A stretch of DNA of 64,000 bases from Verticillium longisporum (taxonomy: Eukaryota; Ascomycota; Sordariomycetes; Glomerellales; Plectosphaerellaceae), in NCBI GenBank assembly GCA_019188255.1, contig JAETXT010000002.1:5952001-6016000 (forward strand). The letters run 5' to 3'. Both the position numbers and the translations under genes were made by a program. Position 1 is the first letter of the stretch, and each line of letters begins with the position of its first letter. Shown one piece after another: positions 21,352 to 31,703 of the stretch. The notes beneath the pieces were generated by a model. It did no database searches. It was not told the origin of the DNA and saw nothing but the letters and a program-made list of their open reading frames with translations.

Positions 21352-22385
21352 GTTGGAAGGCTTCTCAGAAGCAAGAGGAGGATAGTGAGCTAGAGAATGA
21401 CAGCTTCCGCGAGAACTGTTGCTCCCTAAGGCTTCGGATATATTCAGAGCTGTCCATCGACCGAATCCTTGACCATCTGCATTTCCATGTAGATCAAACA
21501 CCAAGTTAGGAAGGCAGGTACATCCTTGGCATCAGGTAGGGACCACAACGCTTGCCGATCCATCATCAGACAGCCGACGCGACTAGCAGCGCGTCTGGCC
21601 AAAAGAGCCCCAGAACGCCTTACGCTCCACAAGTATGAATCTTCGGGGATCCTCTTTGGGGAATCCTTGTGCTCTCCAGGTAAATATTTGTAATAGGGAC
21701 AGTATCTGGGACGTTGAAACTGTGACCCAAGGCAACCCCTCGTGTTGTCGGGGCAAGTAAAGACGTCCCCCGAACCCCACGCGACCGCCGAGTCGGATAG
21801 CCAAGACACGCTAGGGGCAAGCTTTTAGATGCTCCGACAAGAATTCCCATGTGCATGGGCTGCTTCGGGGCTTCGTTTTGAATCCCGTGAACATCTGTGA
21901 TTGACCGAGCCACCCTTTCAGGGAAGCCGAGAGGACAATCTCCTCAAGCCCGGGCCCGATCCTTGACTCAGTCGGCGCGGGCGGCGCCCGCCCGGTCTCC
22001 CATTCGCTCCCCGCTATGGACTTCTGGGACAAATCCATCACGTTGTGCGCGCGTGGAGTTTACTCCAGCTTCAGTCTCTTCTCCGCACTCCTCCATCTCT
22101 GGACCTCGTTTCCCCGGCCATGGTTCTGTCCTGGGCCCAGGTCCCATGATGACCTGTCACTGACCTTTAGCCGGAGACCCTCGACCTCAGCCCAGCGTTC
22201 GGAACTCCAAGTAAGCATCTGAACCGGGTCTTCTCCTGGTCTTAAAAGGAGAACTCGTCCCGGCTTCCTGGTCGTCTTGGGTCATCAGCCTACCCTCAAG
22301 TTGTCTCCTCACCTGCATTGCCAGACACCCTCTCCATACGCACGATAAACGCATTTCGACAGCGTCTGCCCGCTCCCAGGCATTC
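21352..22385. other. Intergenic DNA between two pseudogenes
   Basis: It holds the former promoter of the GH5 gene and the former 5' region of the dead transporter. Open frames here (for example minus 21444-21809) have no recognisable domain. A CCCGGGCCC-type GC-rich patch occurs at about 21948-22000. Confidence 0.5.
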
Positions 22386-23365
22386 GACAACCCCCGAGGT
22401 GCTCAGCTCGGACTCATGAGCGCCATCATGTCCCTCGGCAGCATCTGCTTGACGCCCATCGCGCCTTGGGTCGCCGATAAGTACGGTAGGCGCATGGGTA
22501 TTACTGTCGGTAAACTCATCATGATTATTGGTGCGATTCTGCAGTGCGAGAGTCACAACTTTGGCATGTTTTTCGGCAGTAGATTCGTGCTCGGATTTGG
22601 TTTGTCTTTTGCCACGACATCGGCGCCAGTCTCGTCAGCGAGCTGTCGCATCCGAAAGACCGCGTCACGGTGACGGCCATCTGCAATACTTGGTAAAGTC
22701 GTCTTGCCGTCTCGAAACATGCGCTGACGCGTTTCACTAGCGGGTTCGTTAGCAGCATCGCCGCGGCTTGGATCACCTACGGCACCCGCAACATTCAAAG
22801 CACTTGGTCTTGGCGCCTTATTCCCTCTTGCAAATGGCTCCAAGCATAATCCAGCTTTCGACCATCTGGTTCCTTCCCGAGTCACCGCGCTGGCTGATCT
22901 CATATGATCGTAGCGAGGAGGCCGCGAAGGCTCTCAAGCAATACCATGGCGAAGGCGGCGAGACGAAGCTCGTGCGACTGGAGTTTGAAGAGATCCGTGC
23001 TGCGATCGACCACGAGAAGCGTACGCGTCGACGTGCCTCCCAACCCATGCCTACAGAGATTCTTACTGACACTCAAGCTTAGGCTCGGGAACAACGACGT
23101 GGCCCTCGATGGTCAGAACCAAGGGCAACCGTTATCGCATGTTCCTCGTCGTCTGCATGGGTTTCATGAGCCAGTGGTCGGGCAACGGTCTTGTGGCGTA
23201 CTGTGAGTAGCTCGTTTCTCGGAAAAAGGCGGCATCGCTGACAGACACAGACCTGTCGCGCGTCATGGACACCGTCGGCATCACCGACAAGAACACCCAG
23301 GCTCTCGTCAACGGCCTCATCAACATTTGGAACTTTGGCCTGGCCCTGACGGCGAGGCGGCTGAT
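22386..23365 (+). pseudogene. MFS sugar transporter pseudogene
   Basis: Readable segments in order: DNPRGAQLGLMSAIMSLGSI with DKYGRRMGITVGKLIMIIGA (frame from 22386 to about 22630); a frame change, then VSELSHPKDRVTVTAICNT; an intron-like GTAAAG..CACTAG; FVSSIAAAWITYGTRNIQST; another frame change near 22826, then QMAPSIIQLSTIWFLPESPR and SYDRSEEAAKALKQYHGEG; an intron (GTACGC..GCTTAG); NRYRMFLVVCMGFMSQWSGN; an intron (GTGAGT..CACAG, about 23203-23250); and VMDTVGITDKNTQALVNGLI, after which similarity stops at about 23365. TM1 and the last four or so membrane segments are missing and at least two frameshifts are present. It belongs to the same family as the intact transporter at 10398. Confidence 0.85.
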
Positions 23366-24355
23366 ATGCGCATGGACGAGGGTAAAGGTTGGAGGGTCTT
23401 GTGGATGTTGAGGAAACGGAAAATGTCCAACGAAAGGTGTAGGATGTTGGTGAATTGCTTGCGTACCTACCTAGGTACCTAGATCAGGTACCTTCAGGAA
23501 AGACTCGCACGATACTTCCAAGTATCAAAGATTATGGTCCTTCCCGGGCCTTCCCCAAACGATTGTTCCGGGGAGAATATGCCCTGTGGCGGTGCAGCCT
23601 CAGTGGCTGGACCCGCTAAACGCGAACGCAAGCAGTCGTTTCCGCCCTGAAAGCGCACTTTGACGACTTTGGTGTGCATGAATGAGCGAGGCTACGGCGT
23701 GGCCATTGGCGTAGACAAACCTGCCAAGCTCCATCCGGGGGGGAGGCCGGTGCCAACCGAACCAAAGAAATCCCGAGAAAAAATCGTTCACGTAATTACA
23801 TGCCAAGTCTGTTTGCGAGAACTAGCCTACGTTGGCAAGTCGGTCAACAACTTACGCAGTCAAGCTTGCCAAGACAGCGTACTCAAGTGGGGGGGATTTG
23901 CCATAAGAGGCAGGCGAGATGCAGTCACGACTAAGGCGAGGCAAGCACCGCCAAGCAGGGTCTTTGCCTTTAAGCCGTTCAACGCCCCCAATTCGCATCA
24001 CTGCACTTGCCTTTCTCCCTCTCCCACCATCCCTCTCTCACTCTCTCACTCTCACTCTCTCACTATTGCCTCATCATCGGCTCATCGTTGTACCGCCGAC
24101 ACGCATCCCATTGACCAACACCATCGCCAACCTATTCTGAAGTCGCCTCGCCATCAACCCCGCGCCTCTCGCCCTCCATCACCATCCTCCACCAGGTCTT
24201 GCCATCTACCCTGATGGAGTCCGCTCCCCGCTACACTGTCACCGTCTCCGTCGTCCGAGCCTTCTGCCTCGGCCGATTCTCCACAGAATCCCAATAACAC
24301 AACCTAAAGGTCCAAGTGCACTGAGGAACGGAAAAGCACCCTCTCTCCTTTCGCC
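23366..24355. promoter_or_regulatory. Promoter and 5' region of the ENA-type ATPase
   Basis: The left part has a palindromic cluster of TACCTA/TAGGTA words at 23463-23494. From about 24003 to 24066 there is a pyrimidine tract (TCTCTCACTCTCTCACTC type), common just upstream of transcription starts in filamentous fungi. Open frames through this region (for example plus 23660-24214) look like shadows of the tract. Confidence 0.4.
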
Positions 24356-27300
24356 ATGGCGAAATCCAACGAAAAGGGCCCGGACGACGGACACGTGAGC
24401 GGCCAGTCGAACCAACCACTAACCCTTCCCGCCCACAGCCTCTCCCTCCAGCAAGTCGTCGACGAGCTGAAGGCCAGCCAAGTCGATGGGCTGACCGCTG
24501 CCGATGCCGCATCGCGGCTGCAGACCTATGGCAAGAACGAGCTCGGCGAAGCCGAGAGCGTCTCGCCCGTCAAAATCATCATCGCCCAAGTCGCCAACGC
24601 CATGACCATGGTCCTGATCCTCGCCATGGCCGTCAGCTACGGCATTGGTTCCTACATCGAAGGCGCCGTCGTCACCTTTGTCATCCTGCTCAACGTCATT
24701 GTTGGTTTCTTCCAGGAGTACTCCGCTGAAAAGACGATGGACTCTCTTCGGTCTCTGAGCTCCCCCACAGCTCGTGCCATCCGTGACGGCGAATCGGTAG
24801 TCCTTCCCTCTGGGGATCTTGTGCCTGGCGATCTCGTTGAACTCAAGGTCGGCGACACGATCCCTGCCGATGTCAGAGTCTTTGAAGCCGTCAATTTCGA
24901 GACTGACGAAGCCCTTCTCACCGGTGAATCACTCCCCGTCCGCAAAAGCGAGACTGTCACGTTCCCTGAGAAGACGGGACCTGGTGACCGCCTCAACGTC
25001 GCTTACAGCTCGTCCAACGTGACCAAGGGCCGCGCCAAGGGCATCGTCTTCGCCACAGGAGTCTACACGGAGATTGGCGCCATTGCGTCGCAGCTTCGGA
25101 AGAAGGAGACTCGGCGTCGCCCCGTCAAGCGCAAGGCCGATGGCTCCGCGAGACCCCATCGCTATCTCGAGGCTTACACGTTGACCATGACGGATGCCAT
25201 CGGCCGGTTCCTGGGTGTCAACGTCGGCACTCCGCTGCAGCAGAAGCTGTCGAAACTCGCCATGTTGCTGTTCGGCATAGCTATTGTCTGTGCCATTATC
25301 GTTTTGGCTGCCAACGAATTCTCGTCTGAGCAGGAGGTCATTATCTACGCTGTAGCTACCGGGTTGTCGATGATCCCCGCTAGTCTGGTAGTCGTGCTCA
25401 CGATCACCATGGCGGCTGGCACAAAGCGTATGGTCAAACGCAACGTCATCGTCAGGAACCTCAAGAGTCTAGAGGCTCTGGGCGCTGTCACTGATATTTG
25501 CTCTGACAAGACTGGTACCTTGACGCAGGGCAAGATGGTGGCCCGCGGTGCATGGCTTCCTGGGAAGGGTACATACACCGTGGAGAACTCCACTGCGCCG
25601 TTTGATCCTACCGCAGGCGACATTCGGCATCACCCCGAATCGCCACGCCGCATCGACTTTAAATCGGGCGGCGATGCGTGTGGCACTATCGCCAAGCCCG
25701 AGGATATGGTAAAGGACAGCCAGAACAGCCTGGGCGACTTTTTGCAAGTCGCATCCCTTGCCAACCTCGCGACCGTCACGCAGAATGTGGACCGATGGGC
25801 TGCCCGCCGCGATCCTACTGTGATAGCGATTCAGGTCTTCAGCACACGCTTTGGCTGGAACCGCCACGAGCGAACAGCAGGAGAGAAGGCAGAGTGGCAA
25901 GATGTTGCCGAGCTGCCATTCGACTCTGACGTCAAGCGCATGTCGGTTGTGATGAAGCACAACGGAACCGGCCAGCTTCATGCCTACACCAAGGGCGCCG
26001 TGGAGCGTGTCATCCAGATCTGTACCAAGTATGCGCCGAGCGATGACGGACAACTCGTTCCTGTGACGGATGAGTTCCGCGAGGACATCTTGCGCAACAT
26101 GGAGGTATTCGCTGGTTTGGGACTTCGCGTGCTGGCTCTGGCTAGCAAGCCTTTTGAATCGACGCTGCAAAAGGGTGACGACGTCGACCGGAAGCTCGTT
26201 GAGTGCGATCTTGTGTTTCGCGGTCTGATTGGTCTCTACGACCCGCCTCGTCCCGAGTCGGCCCCTGCTGTTCGACAATGCCACGAGGCTGGCATCTCGG
26301 TGCACATGCTCACAGGCGACCACCCGGAGACAGCCAAGGCCATTGCCATTGAGGTCGGTATCCTGCCCTCACGGATGGAGCGCATTGCACGGGACGTCGC
26401 TGCCGCCATGGTCATGACCGCCTCGCAGTTCGACGGCCTGTCTGATGAAGAAGTCGACAGGTTGCCGGTGTTGCCTCTGGTCGTGGCCAGATGCGCGCCC
26501 AGCACCAAGGTTCGCATGATTGAGGCTCTTCACAGGCGTAAGAGATTCGTCGCCATGGTACGTCGGCCCATTGTCGTGTTTCGTACCTGATCGTTTGTTT
26601 CTAACCTGCATTAGACCGGTGACGGTGTCAACGACTCTCCCTCCCTGCGTCGCGCCGACGTAGGCATTGCTATGGGACAATCTGGATCTGATGTTGCCAA
26701 GGTAAGCAAAGTACCCCGCGGCGTGTCTTCGACTTCTTTGCTGATCAGACAGGATGCGTCGGACATTGTCCTGACCGACGACAACTTTGCCTCGATTGTT
26801 GCGGCCATCGAAGAGGGCCGTCGTATCTTTGATAACATTCAGAAGTTTATCCTTCACGTTCTCTCGGAAAACGTGGCTCAAGCCGGCACTCTTCTAGTGG
26901 GTCTTGCCTTCAAGGATGGTCGTGGTCTGTCCGTGTTCCCCCTGGCTCCTGTACAGATCATCTGGATCATCATGGCAACCTCGGGCATGCCTGACATGGG
27001 TCTCGGTTTTGAGCGGGCTGTTCCCGACATTCTCCGTCGGCCACCGCAGTCGCTCAAGTCTGGTGTCTTCACAGCTGAGTTCCTCGCTGATATGGTCGTG
27101 TATGGCCTGTGGATCACTGCGCTTTGTCTCGCGAGTTTCTCCCTCGTCGTCTTTGGTTTCGGCAACGGCGACCTTGGTGAATACTGCAACGAAGACTATA
27201 GCGAGCGTTGTGACGTTGTGTTCCGTGCACGCGCGACGACGTTTGCTTGCTTGACTTGGTTCGCGCTGTTCCTGGCGTGGGAAATGATCGACATGCGTCG

Positions 27301-27682
27301 GTCATTCTTCCGCATGCAGCCTGGATCGAAGAAGTACTTCACGCAGTGGATGCTTGACGTGTGGCGGAACCAGTTCTTGTTCTGGGCCATCATCTTGGGC
27401 TTCGTCACGCTATTCCCCCTGCTGTACATTCCCAAGCTGAACACGGTCATCTTCAAGCACTCGCCCATCTCCTGGGAATGGGGCATTGTGTTCATCGCTG
27501 CAGGGCTCTTCTTTGCCGGCGTCGAGACGTGGAAGTGGGGCAAGCGCGTGTACTTCCGCAGGCAGGACCGCAAGCGCCTCGGCCCGGCGTTCAAGGACAT
27601 GGACATTGAACAGCGGGTGTTTGGCGAGTTCCTCGGTTCGGAGACGGACGAGGAGGCTGCCCAGGGAGGAAAGGCGCAGTAG
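24356..27682 (+). CDS. ena1: ENA-type P-type ATPase (Na+/K+ efflux)
   Basis: Three exons (24356-26557, 26615-26701, 26753-27682) encode 1072 residues, normal for type IID ATPases. Both introns are phase 0 (GTACGT..CATTAG; GTAAGC..GACAG). Visible motifs: cation ATPase N-terminus (LSLQQVVDELKASQVDGLTA), TGES at about 188-191, phosphorylation site DKTGTLTQ at about 384, TGDHPETAKAIA, and TGDGVNDSPSLRRADVGIAM spanning the first intron at about 735. Membrane segments flank these (about 75-125, 300-350 and several after 790). The DKTGTLTQGKMVARGAWLPG neighbourhood is characteristic of fungal ENA pumps. The family exports Na+ and/or K+ and confers salt and alkali tolerance at the plasma membrane. 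The frame is unbroken over 3.2 kb. It is convergent with the SOD gene. Paralogue number and substrate preference cannot be read here. Confidence 0.93.
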
Positions 27683-28045
27683 GCGTATGGAAGCTGACGG
27701 ACCACCAGATTGTCCTGTCTGTCGGCTGAAAAGTAAAATTGGTATTTGAGAGGCAGACGCAAGGCTTCAACACGAAGCGTCCTGTCGTGGCGGGTTATGC
27801 ACTTGTTGCATTTGTTTTTATTTCACAGATATAAAAGCCAAAAAGAAATTGTGCGTTTTAACAACTGAGACATGGCGTGAGTCAATGTCCTTCCACGTGG
27901 AGGTGCAAGGTTTACAGCATGTCTCGACGGCTCCTGGATGGAGAAGAATCATTGGGAATCACGACAAACTGGAAAGCAGCAAGAACGAACGTGCAAGAGG
28001 CATAGGCTGCCTACCGAATCCAACCAAACATGTACAAAAGCCGGG
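27683..28045. other. Shared 3' region of convergent genes
   Basis: 363 bases between the stop codons of the ATPase (plus) and the SOD gene (minus). It contains A/T-rich stretches (about 27820-27850) suitable for polyadenylation. No gene seen. Confidence 0.5.
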
Positions 28046-28995
28046 TCATGACGACTCGTCCACCTGGACGTACGCCAACAGTCCATCGAGCACATCATGG
28101 CGCGTCCCCGTGTAGCGCACCTCGGCCTCAGTCCAGTTGATGACGCTCCACACGGCGTCGACGTACGCGGCCCGCGCGTTCTTGTACTGCAGGTAATACG
28201 CGTGCTCCCAGACGTCGACGCCAACAATGGGGGTCTCGCCGGGCGCGTTGGCGACGAGGTCTTGGTCGCGGGCCGTCACGATGCGCAGAACGCTGCCGCC
28301 GCCGCCGACGTCCTGCTTGACGAGCCAGCCCCAGCCGCTGCCCTGGACGCCGACGAGGGCGCGCGAAAAGGCGTCGAGCATGGCGTCGAAGGAGCCCCAG
28401 GTGGCGACGACGGCGGCGGCGAGGCGCGGGGCGGCGGCCTCGGGGTGCTGGGCGTCGGGGCTCGCGGCCGGGGCGAGGTTGCGCCAGAAGAGGCTGTGGT
28501 TGATGTGGCCGCCGGCGTTGAAGCGCAGGGCCGGGTGCAGGGCGAGCTGGTCGGCGAGGGAGGAGGCGGCGGCGGGGCCCCTCCCGGCGGCGGCGGCGGC
28601 GGCGTCGTACTTGGCGAGGGCGGCGTTGAGGTTCGTGACGTAGGCCTGGTGGTGCTTGGTGTGGTGGAGGGTCATGATCTCGGCCGAGATGGCGGGCTCG
28701 AGGGCGTCGTAGGCGTAGGGCAGCGGCGGCAGGGTGTAGCGCGGGGTGGCCAGCCTGGGCGGGTTGGGGTTTTGCTGGAGGAGTAAGCGAGTGATTGCGA
28801 GCAATTGCGAGCAATGGACTGTGAGCAAGTGATCGTGAAGCCCTCGCCTCGTGAGGAGGGCAATGAAGGCGAGTGAGTTGCTGGAACAGAGTAAGAACTC
28901 ACCATCTCGGCGTACTGCACCTGCCCCCCGTCGGCCACATACGTCGTCCCGGCAGCAGGAGCACCGGGCGACAGCGAGGAAGCAACGTCTGACAT
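28046..28995 (-). CDS. Fe/Mn superoxide dismutase
   Basis: Spliced model: exon 1 28903-28995 (31 codons, MSDVASSLSPGAPAAGTTYV..), intron 28775-28902 (GTGAGT..CTCCAG), exon 2 28046-28774, total 273 residues. The SOD fold is clear: TLPPLPYAYDALEPAISAEI, metal His in LHHTKHHQAYV, GGHINHSLFWRNLAP with the second His, GSGWGWLVKQD, and DVWEHAYYLQYKN with metal Asp and His. The linker between the first two helices carries an alanine-rich insertion (KYDAAAAAAGRGPAAASS) not usual in the family. Exon 2 is also open upstream through the intron to an ATG at 28828, giving MLTVHCSQLLAITRLLLQQN, which has arginines, no acidic residues and looks like a mitochondrial presequence. The spliced N-terminus has acidic residues and does not. 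Cytosolic and mitochondrial forms are both possible. Family known: dismutation of superoxide. Confidence 0.9.
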
Positions 28996-29645
28996 GGCTC
29001 CTTACAATTGGGAAGTCTCAGTAACGTCAACACTATCGGGCAGCAATCCTCCACACACAACAAGCAGGTCACTTGGCAAGACCGTCAATGTCGAGTTCGT
29101 TATGTCTCGTCAAGAGCGACGGCGATGAATTGAATGTGGGGGGGGGGCGTTGTCGCCGAGAGGCTTCGGCGGGGAACGGTGAAGAGACCGTGGCCTACTT
29201 CCTGTGGCTGTCGTGGCTGGTGTCTGCGACCGGCACCTGATTATGCTCCCTGTCGAACCGCCGGTGGCTCACCTGACGAAGAGCCTCAGTGCATCTGCCG
29301 GCAGCACGGGGGAGGCGTCGCGGGCCACAGGCAGTGGGCATGGAGTTCCGTAGCATCCGGACCCTGGACCAGATACGATCACGCCATCGCGCCAACGCAC
29401 TACACCTCGTCGGATTCGACCGCCGGCCGTTCAACTTAATCTACAACTCTATCCCGACCTTTTGTCTTCTTCCTTTTGCATGTTTTGTTACACGGCGTGG
29501 CATGTGTGGCCTAGGCCAAGTTGTATCATGTGTTCATATTCATGCTGACTGGCAGCATTGTGCTCATAGGTATATCATGCTTTTTCTCCTCCTCCCTTTT
29601 ATTCTCTCTCAAGAAACAACCCCCCCGCTGACGACGTCACAGGCC
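28996..29645. other. Intergenic, SOD promoter side
   Basis: 650 bases holding the SOD promoter and the 3' end of the next minus-strand gene. A G-run lies at about 29138-29147. No gene recognised. Confidence 0.45.
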
Positions 29646-30179
29646 TCAAGCAAGGTATCGACCGATAAACGGCGTCAGGTAATCCATCTTGCCAATGGCG
29701 ACGCCCTCCTTGCGCAGGATCGAGTAGAGCATGGCCGTGTGAAAGAAGACGTTGGGCACGACGTAGCCGGCGGCGTAGTCCTTGGCCTTGAGCTCGGCCG
29801 ACTTGCCGGGCCCCATGCCAAAGGTGACGGTGGCGTCGGTGCGCTCCTCGACGGTGGCGCGGTCGGCGCCCTCGAGGGCGGCGGCGGGGGCGTCGGGGCG
29901 GGCGCGCACGGCGGCGAGCGACCTGTGGCCCTCGGGCCACGACGACGGGGCGGGCTCAGCGTTGTGCAGGCGCCCGGCGGGCTTCTGGGCCGTGTCGGTG
30001 ATCATGTGCACCTGGAAGGTCAGGGGCAGCATGTCCGGGGCGAGGCGGGCGTCGAGGAGCTGGTCAATGGGCGTCGACGTGGCCGTCGCGTGGGCCTCGG
30101 CCTTGAGGATGAGGGCCTGGCAGGCGCGGACGGCGGCCAGGGCGTGCGTGACGCTGCCGTCGTAGAGAGTGTACGACAT
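29646..30179 (-). CDS. DUF1993 family protein
   Basis: 177 residues, single exon, starting MSYTLYDGSVTHALAAVRAC. The open frame continues upstream to 31004 through low-complexity DNA, but the family N-terminus and length fix the start at 30179. Conserved DUF1993 features are visible: a first helix after SYTLYDGSV, LILKAEAHA, DARLAPDMLPLTFQVHMITD (typical RL.PDM.PL..Q), and a C-terminal PNVFFHTAMLYSILRKEGVA followed by KMDYL. The fold is a DinB-like four-helix bundle in bacterial and fungal members; no activity is established. The coding strand is very GC-rich. An (AC)n tract lies immediately 5' of the start codon. Confidence 0.85.
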   Translation of the reverse strand: MSYTLYDGSVTHALAAVRACQALILKAEAHATATSTPIDQLLDARLAPDMLPLTFQVHMITDTAQKPAGRLHNAEPAPSSWPEGHRSLAAVRARPDAPAAALEGADRATVEERTDATVTFGMGPGKSAELKAKDYAAGYVVPNVFFHTAMLYSILRKEGVAIGKMDYLTPFIGRYLA

Positions 30180-30184
30180 GGTTG

Positions 30185-30186
<2 letters not shown>

Positions 30187-30216
<30 letters not shown>
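30187..30216. repeat. (GT)n / (AC)n microsatellite
   Basis: About 15 GT units with one interruption (GTGTGCGTGTGT..), within 10 bases of the DUF1993 start codon and so in its 5' untranslated region or core promoter. Confidence 0.85.
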
Positions 30217-31703
30217 TGGGGTTGAGGTGGGTGGTTGGGCGTTGGACTTGTCGTCGAGAGGATGGATTGTGCTAGCTGGCGCGAGGTCGAGGGGGTGTAG
30301 TCTGGCTGACTTGGGAAAGTCAGGGCCAGATAGGAGCAGGACTTCCCTCTCTTATGGCCTCGCTTCCTCGCTCCAACGCGCGCCAGCAAAGCGGTGAGCC
30401 CCTCCCCTTCCGTCCCATTGCCTCCCTCGCCTTGCCTCGCGTCGCTCGACACTTTCCCCTCCACCCTGTGCTGCCTTCTCTCCACCTCGCGCTTGACTAA
30501 TGCATAGGCAGGAACCCGCCAGAGGCAAGAGACGCGGAACGAGGTACGAGGCAGGAGGCAGGAGGCACGAATGAGGGTTCCCCCGTCCCCGCAGGGCCCA
30601 TCGCTCTTGCTCCATCGTAACGTTCCCGCTCGGCCGCTTCGCGATCCATCGAGAAGGGAAAAGAAAAAGAGACGACGAGGCAACGAGGTGTCACCGCTGA
30701 CAAATGCCCCTTCTGACAAATGGCCCCGCCCCGCCCGACGCACCTCGTACGTAGGTACGTAGTACCCAGGTGCTACTTGGGGAAAGACGGGCCTCAGCTG
30801 CTGCCCTTTCGCCTGCTTGCCTGCTTGCCTGCCTGCCTGCCTGCGTCGAATCTGGAGAGGATGCGCATAGCGTATGCAGCCCAAACGTACAGCATGACAT
30901 TGACGAGCCTTTGCATCGTCTTCGTCCTCGTCATCGTCATCGTCGTCGTCGTCGTCGAAATCCTTCCGTCTGACGTTTGGGGAACGGACGATGGCCCAGA
31001 CCAATCAATAGTGGGGGTAGAGCGGACAGGGGCCCTGTTCCTGAAGGTTGGCAGGGGGCCACACAGCAGAGCAGAGGCTGCTAGAGCCTTCTCTTCGCAC
31101 GTCGCAGCGCGTACCCGCCTACATCTCCGCCGACGACGGCGGGCCAAGCTGTGTCGGACGAGGGGTTTTTCCTGTGCCAAAAGGATGCGGGACGTTACGA
31201 CGCTGCTTGTCTTGGAAGATTGCCCAGGCACGACGTATGGTACGACCCTGAAAACGTGAGAAACGGGCTCAGAGATTTGACCTCAATTGGTAAGCACCCA
31301 GGCACCGGACAGGCCCCCTATGTTCTAAACTCTCTCAATGAGGCTTCACCGTCCACCTCATGACATGCCTCACAGCAACATCACAAGCCAAGGCGCACAG
31401 CATGAGTAGCAGCAACAGCAGGCCATCATATTCTCGCTACCCAAAACCGGACGATAGGCCTCTCCTGGCCAATGCCCCCCTAGTCAATGTGCAACGCCAC
31501 CCTCCCAGGTTTCCTTTCCATTCGCGCGTAGCTCGTAGCTTGTGGCTCGTAGCCCGTATAGACAGACGCCAGCGCCCCTGGCGAACAAACAGTCGAGAAT
31601 GCTAAAGCGGAAGTAAAAAAAAAAAAAGTGCCCGTTTGCCCACGTACCAAATGGTATCATACCTAGTCGTACAAGAAAACAGTTCGAGGCTGGTCATGAT
31701 GCC
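30217..31703. other. Intergenic region with several microsatellites
   Basis: No gene is supported. It includes CTTGCCTG/CTGCCTGC tetranucleotide-type repeats at about 30812-30843, a GTC/ATC trinucleotide tract at about 30918-30957, TACGTAGGTACGTAG words at about 30749-30765, and a run of A at about 31614-31626. Long open frames here (for example plus 30720-31259 and the upstream extension of the DUF1993 frame) are composition artefacts. Confidence 0.5.

Noticed and set aside
21620..21913. 97-codon frame on minus between the pseudogenes
   Set aside because: No recognisable family, overlaps other frames of similar length, no splice support.
28097..28786. 229-codon glycine/valine-rich frame on plus
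   Set aside because: Antisense shadow of the very GC-rich SOD exon.
29646..31004. 452-codon open frame extending the DUF1993 gene upstream
   Set aside because: The extra 275 codons are low-complexity and run through an (AC)n tract and trinucleotide repeats; the family N-terminus starts at 30179.
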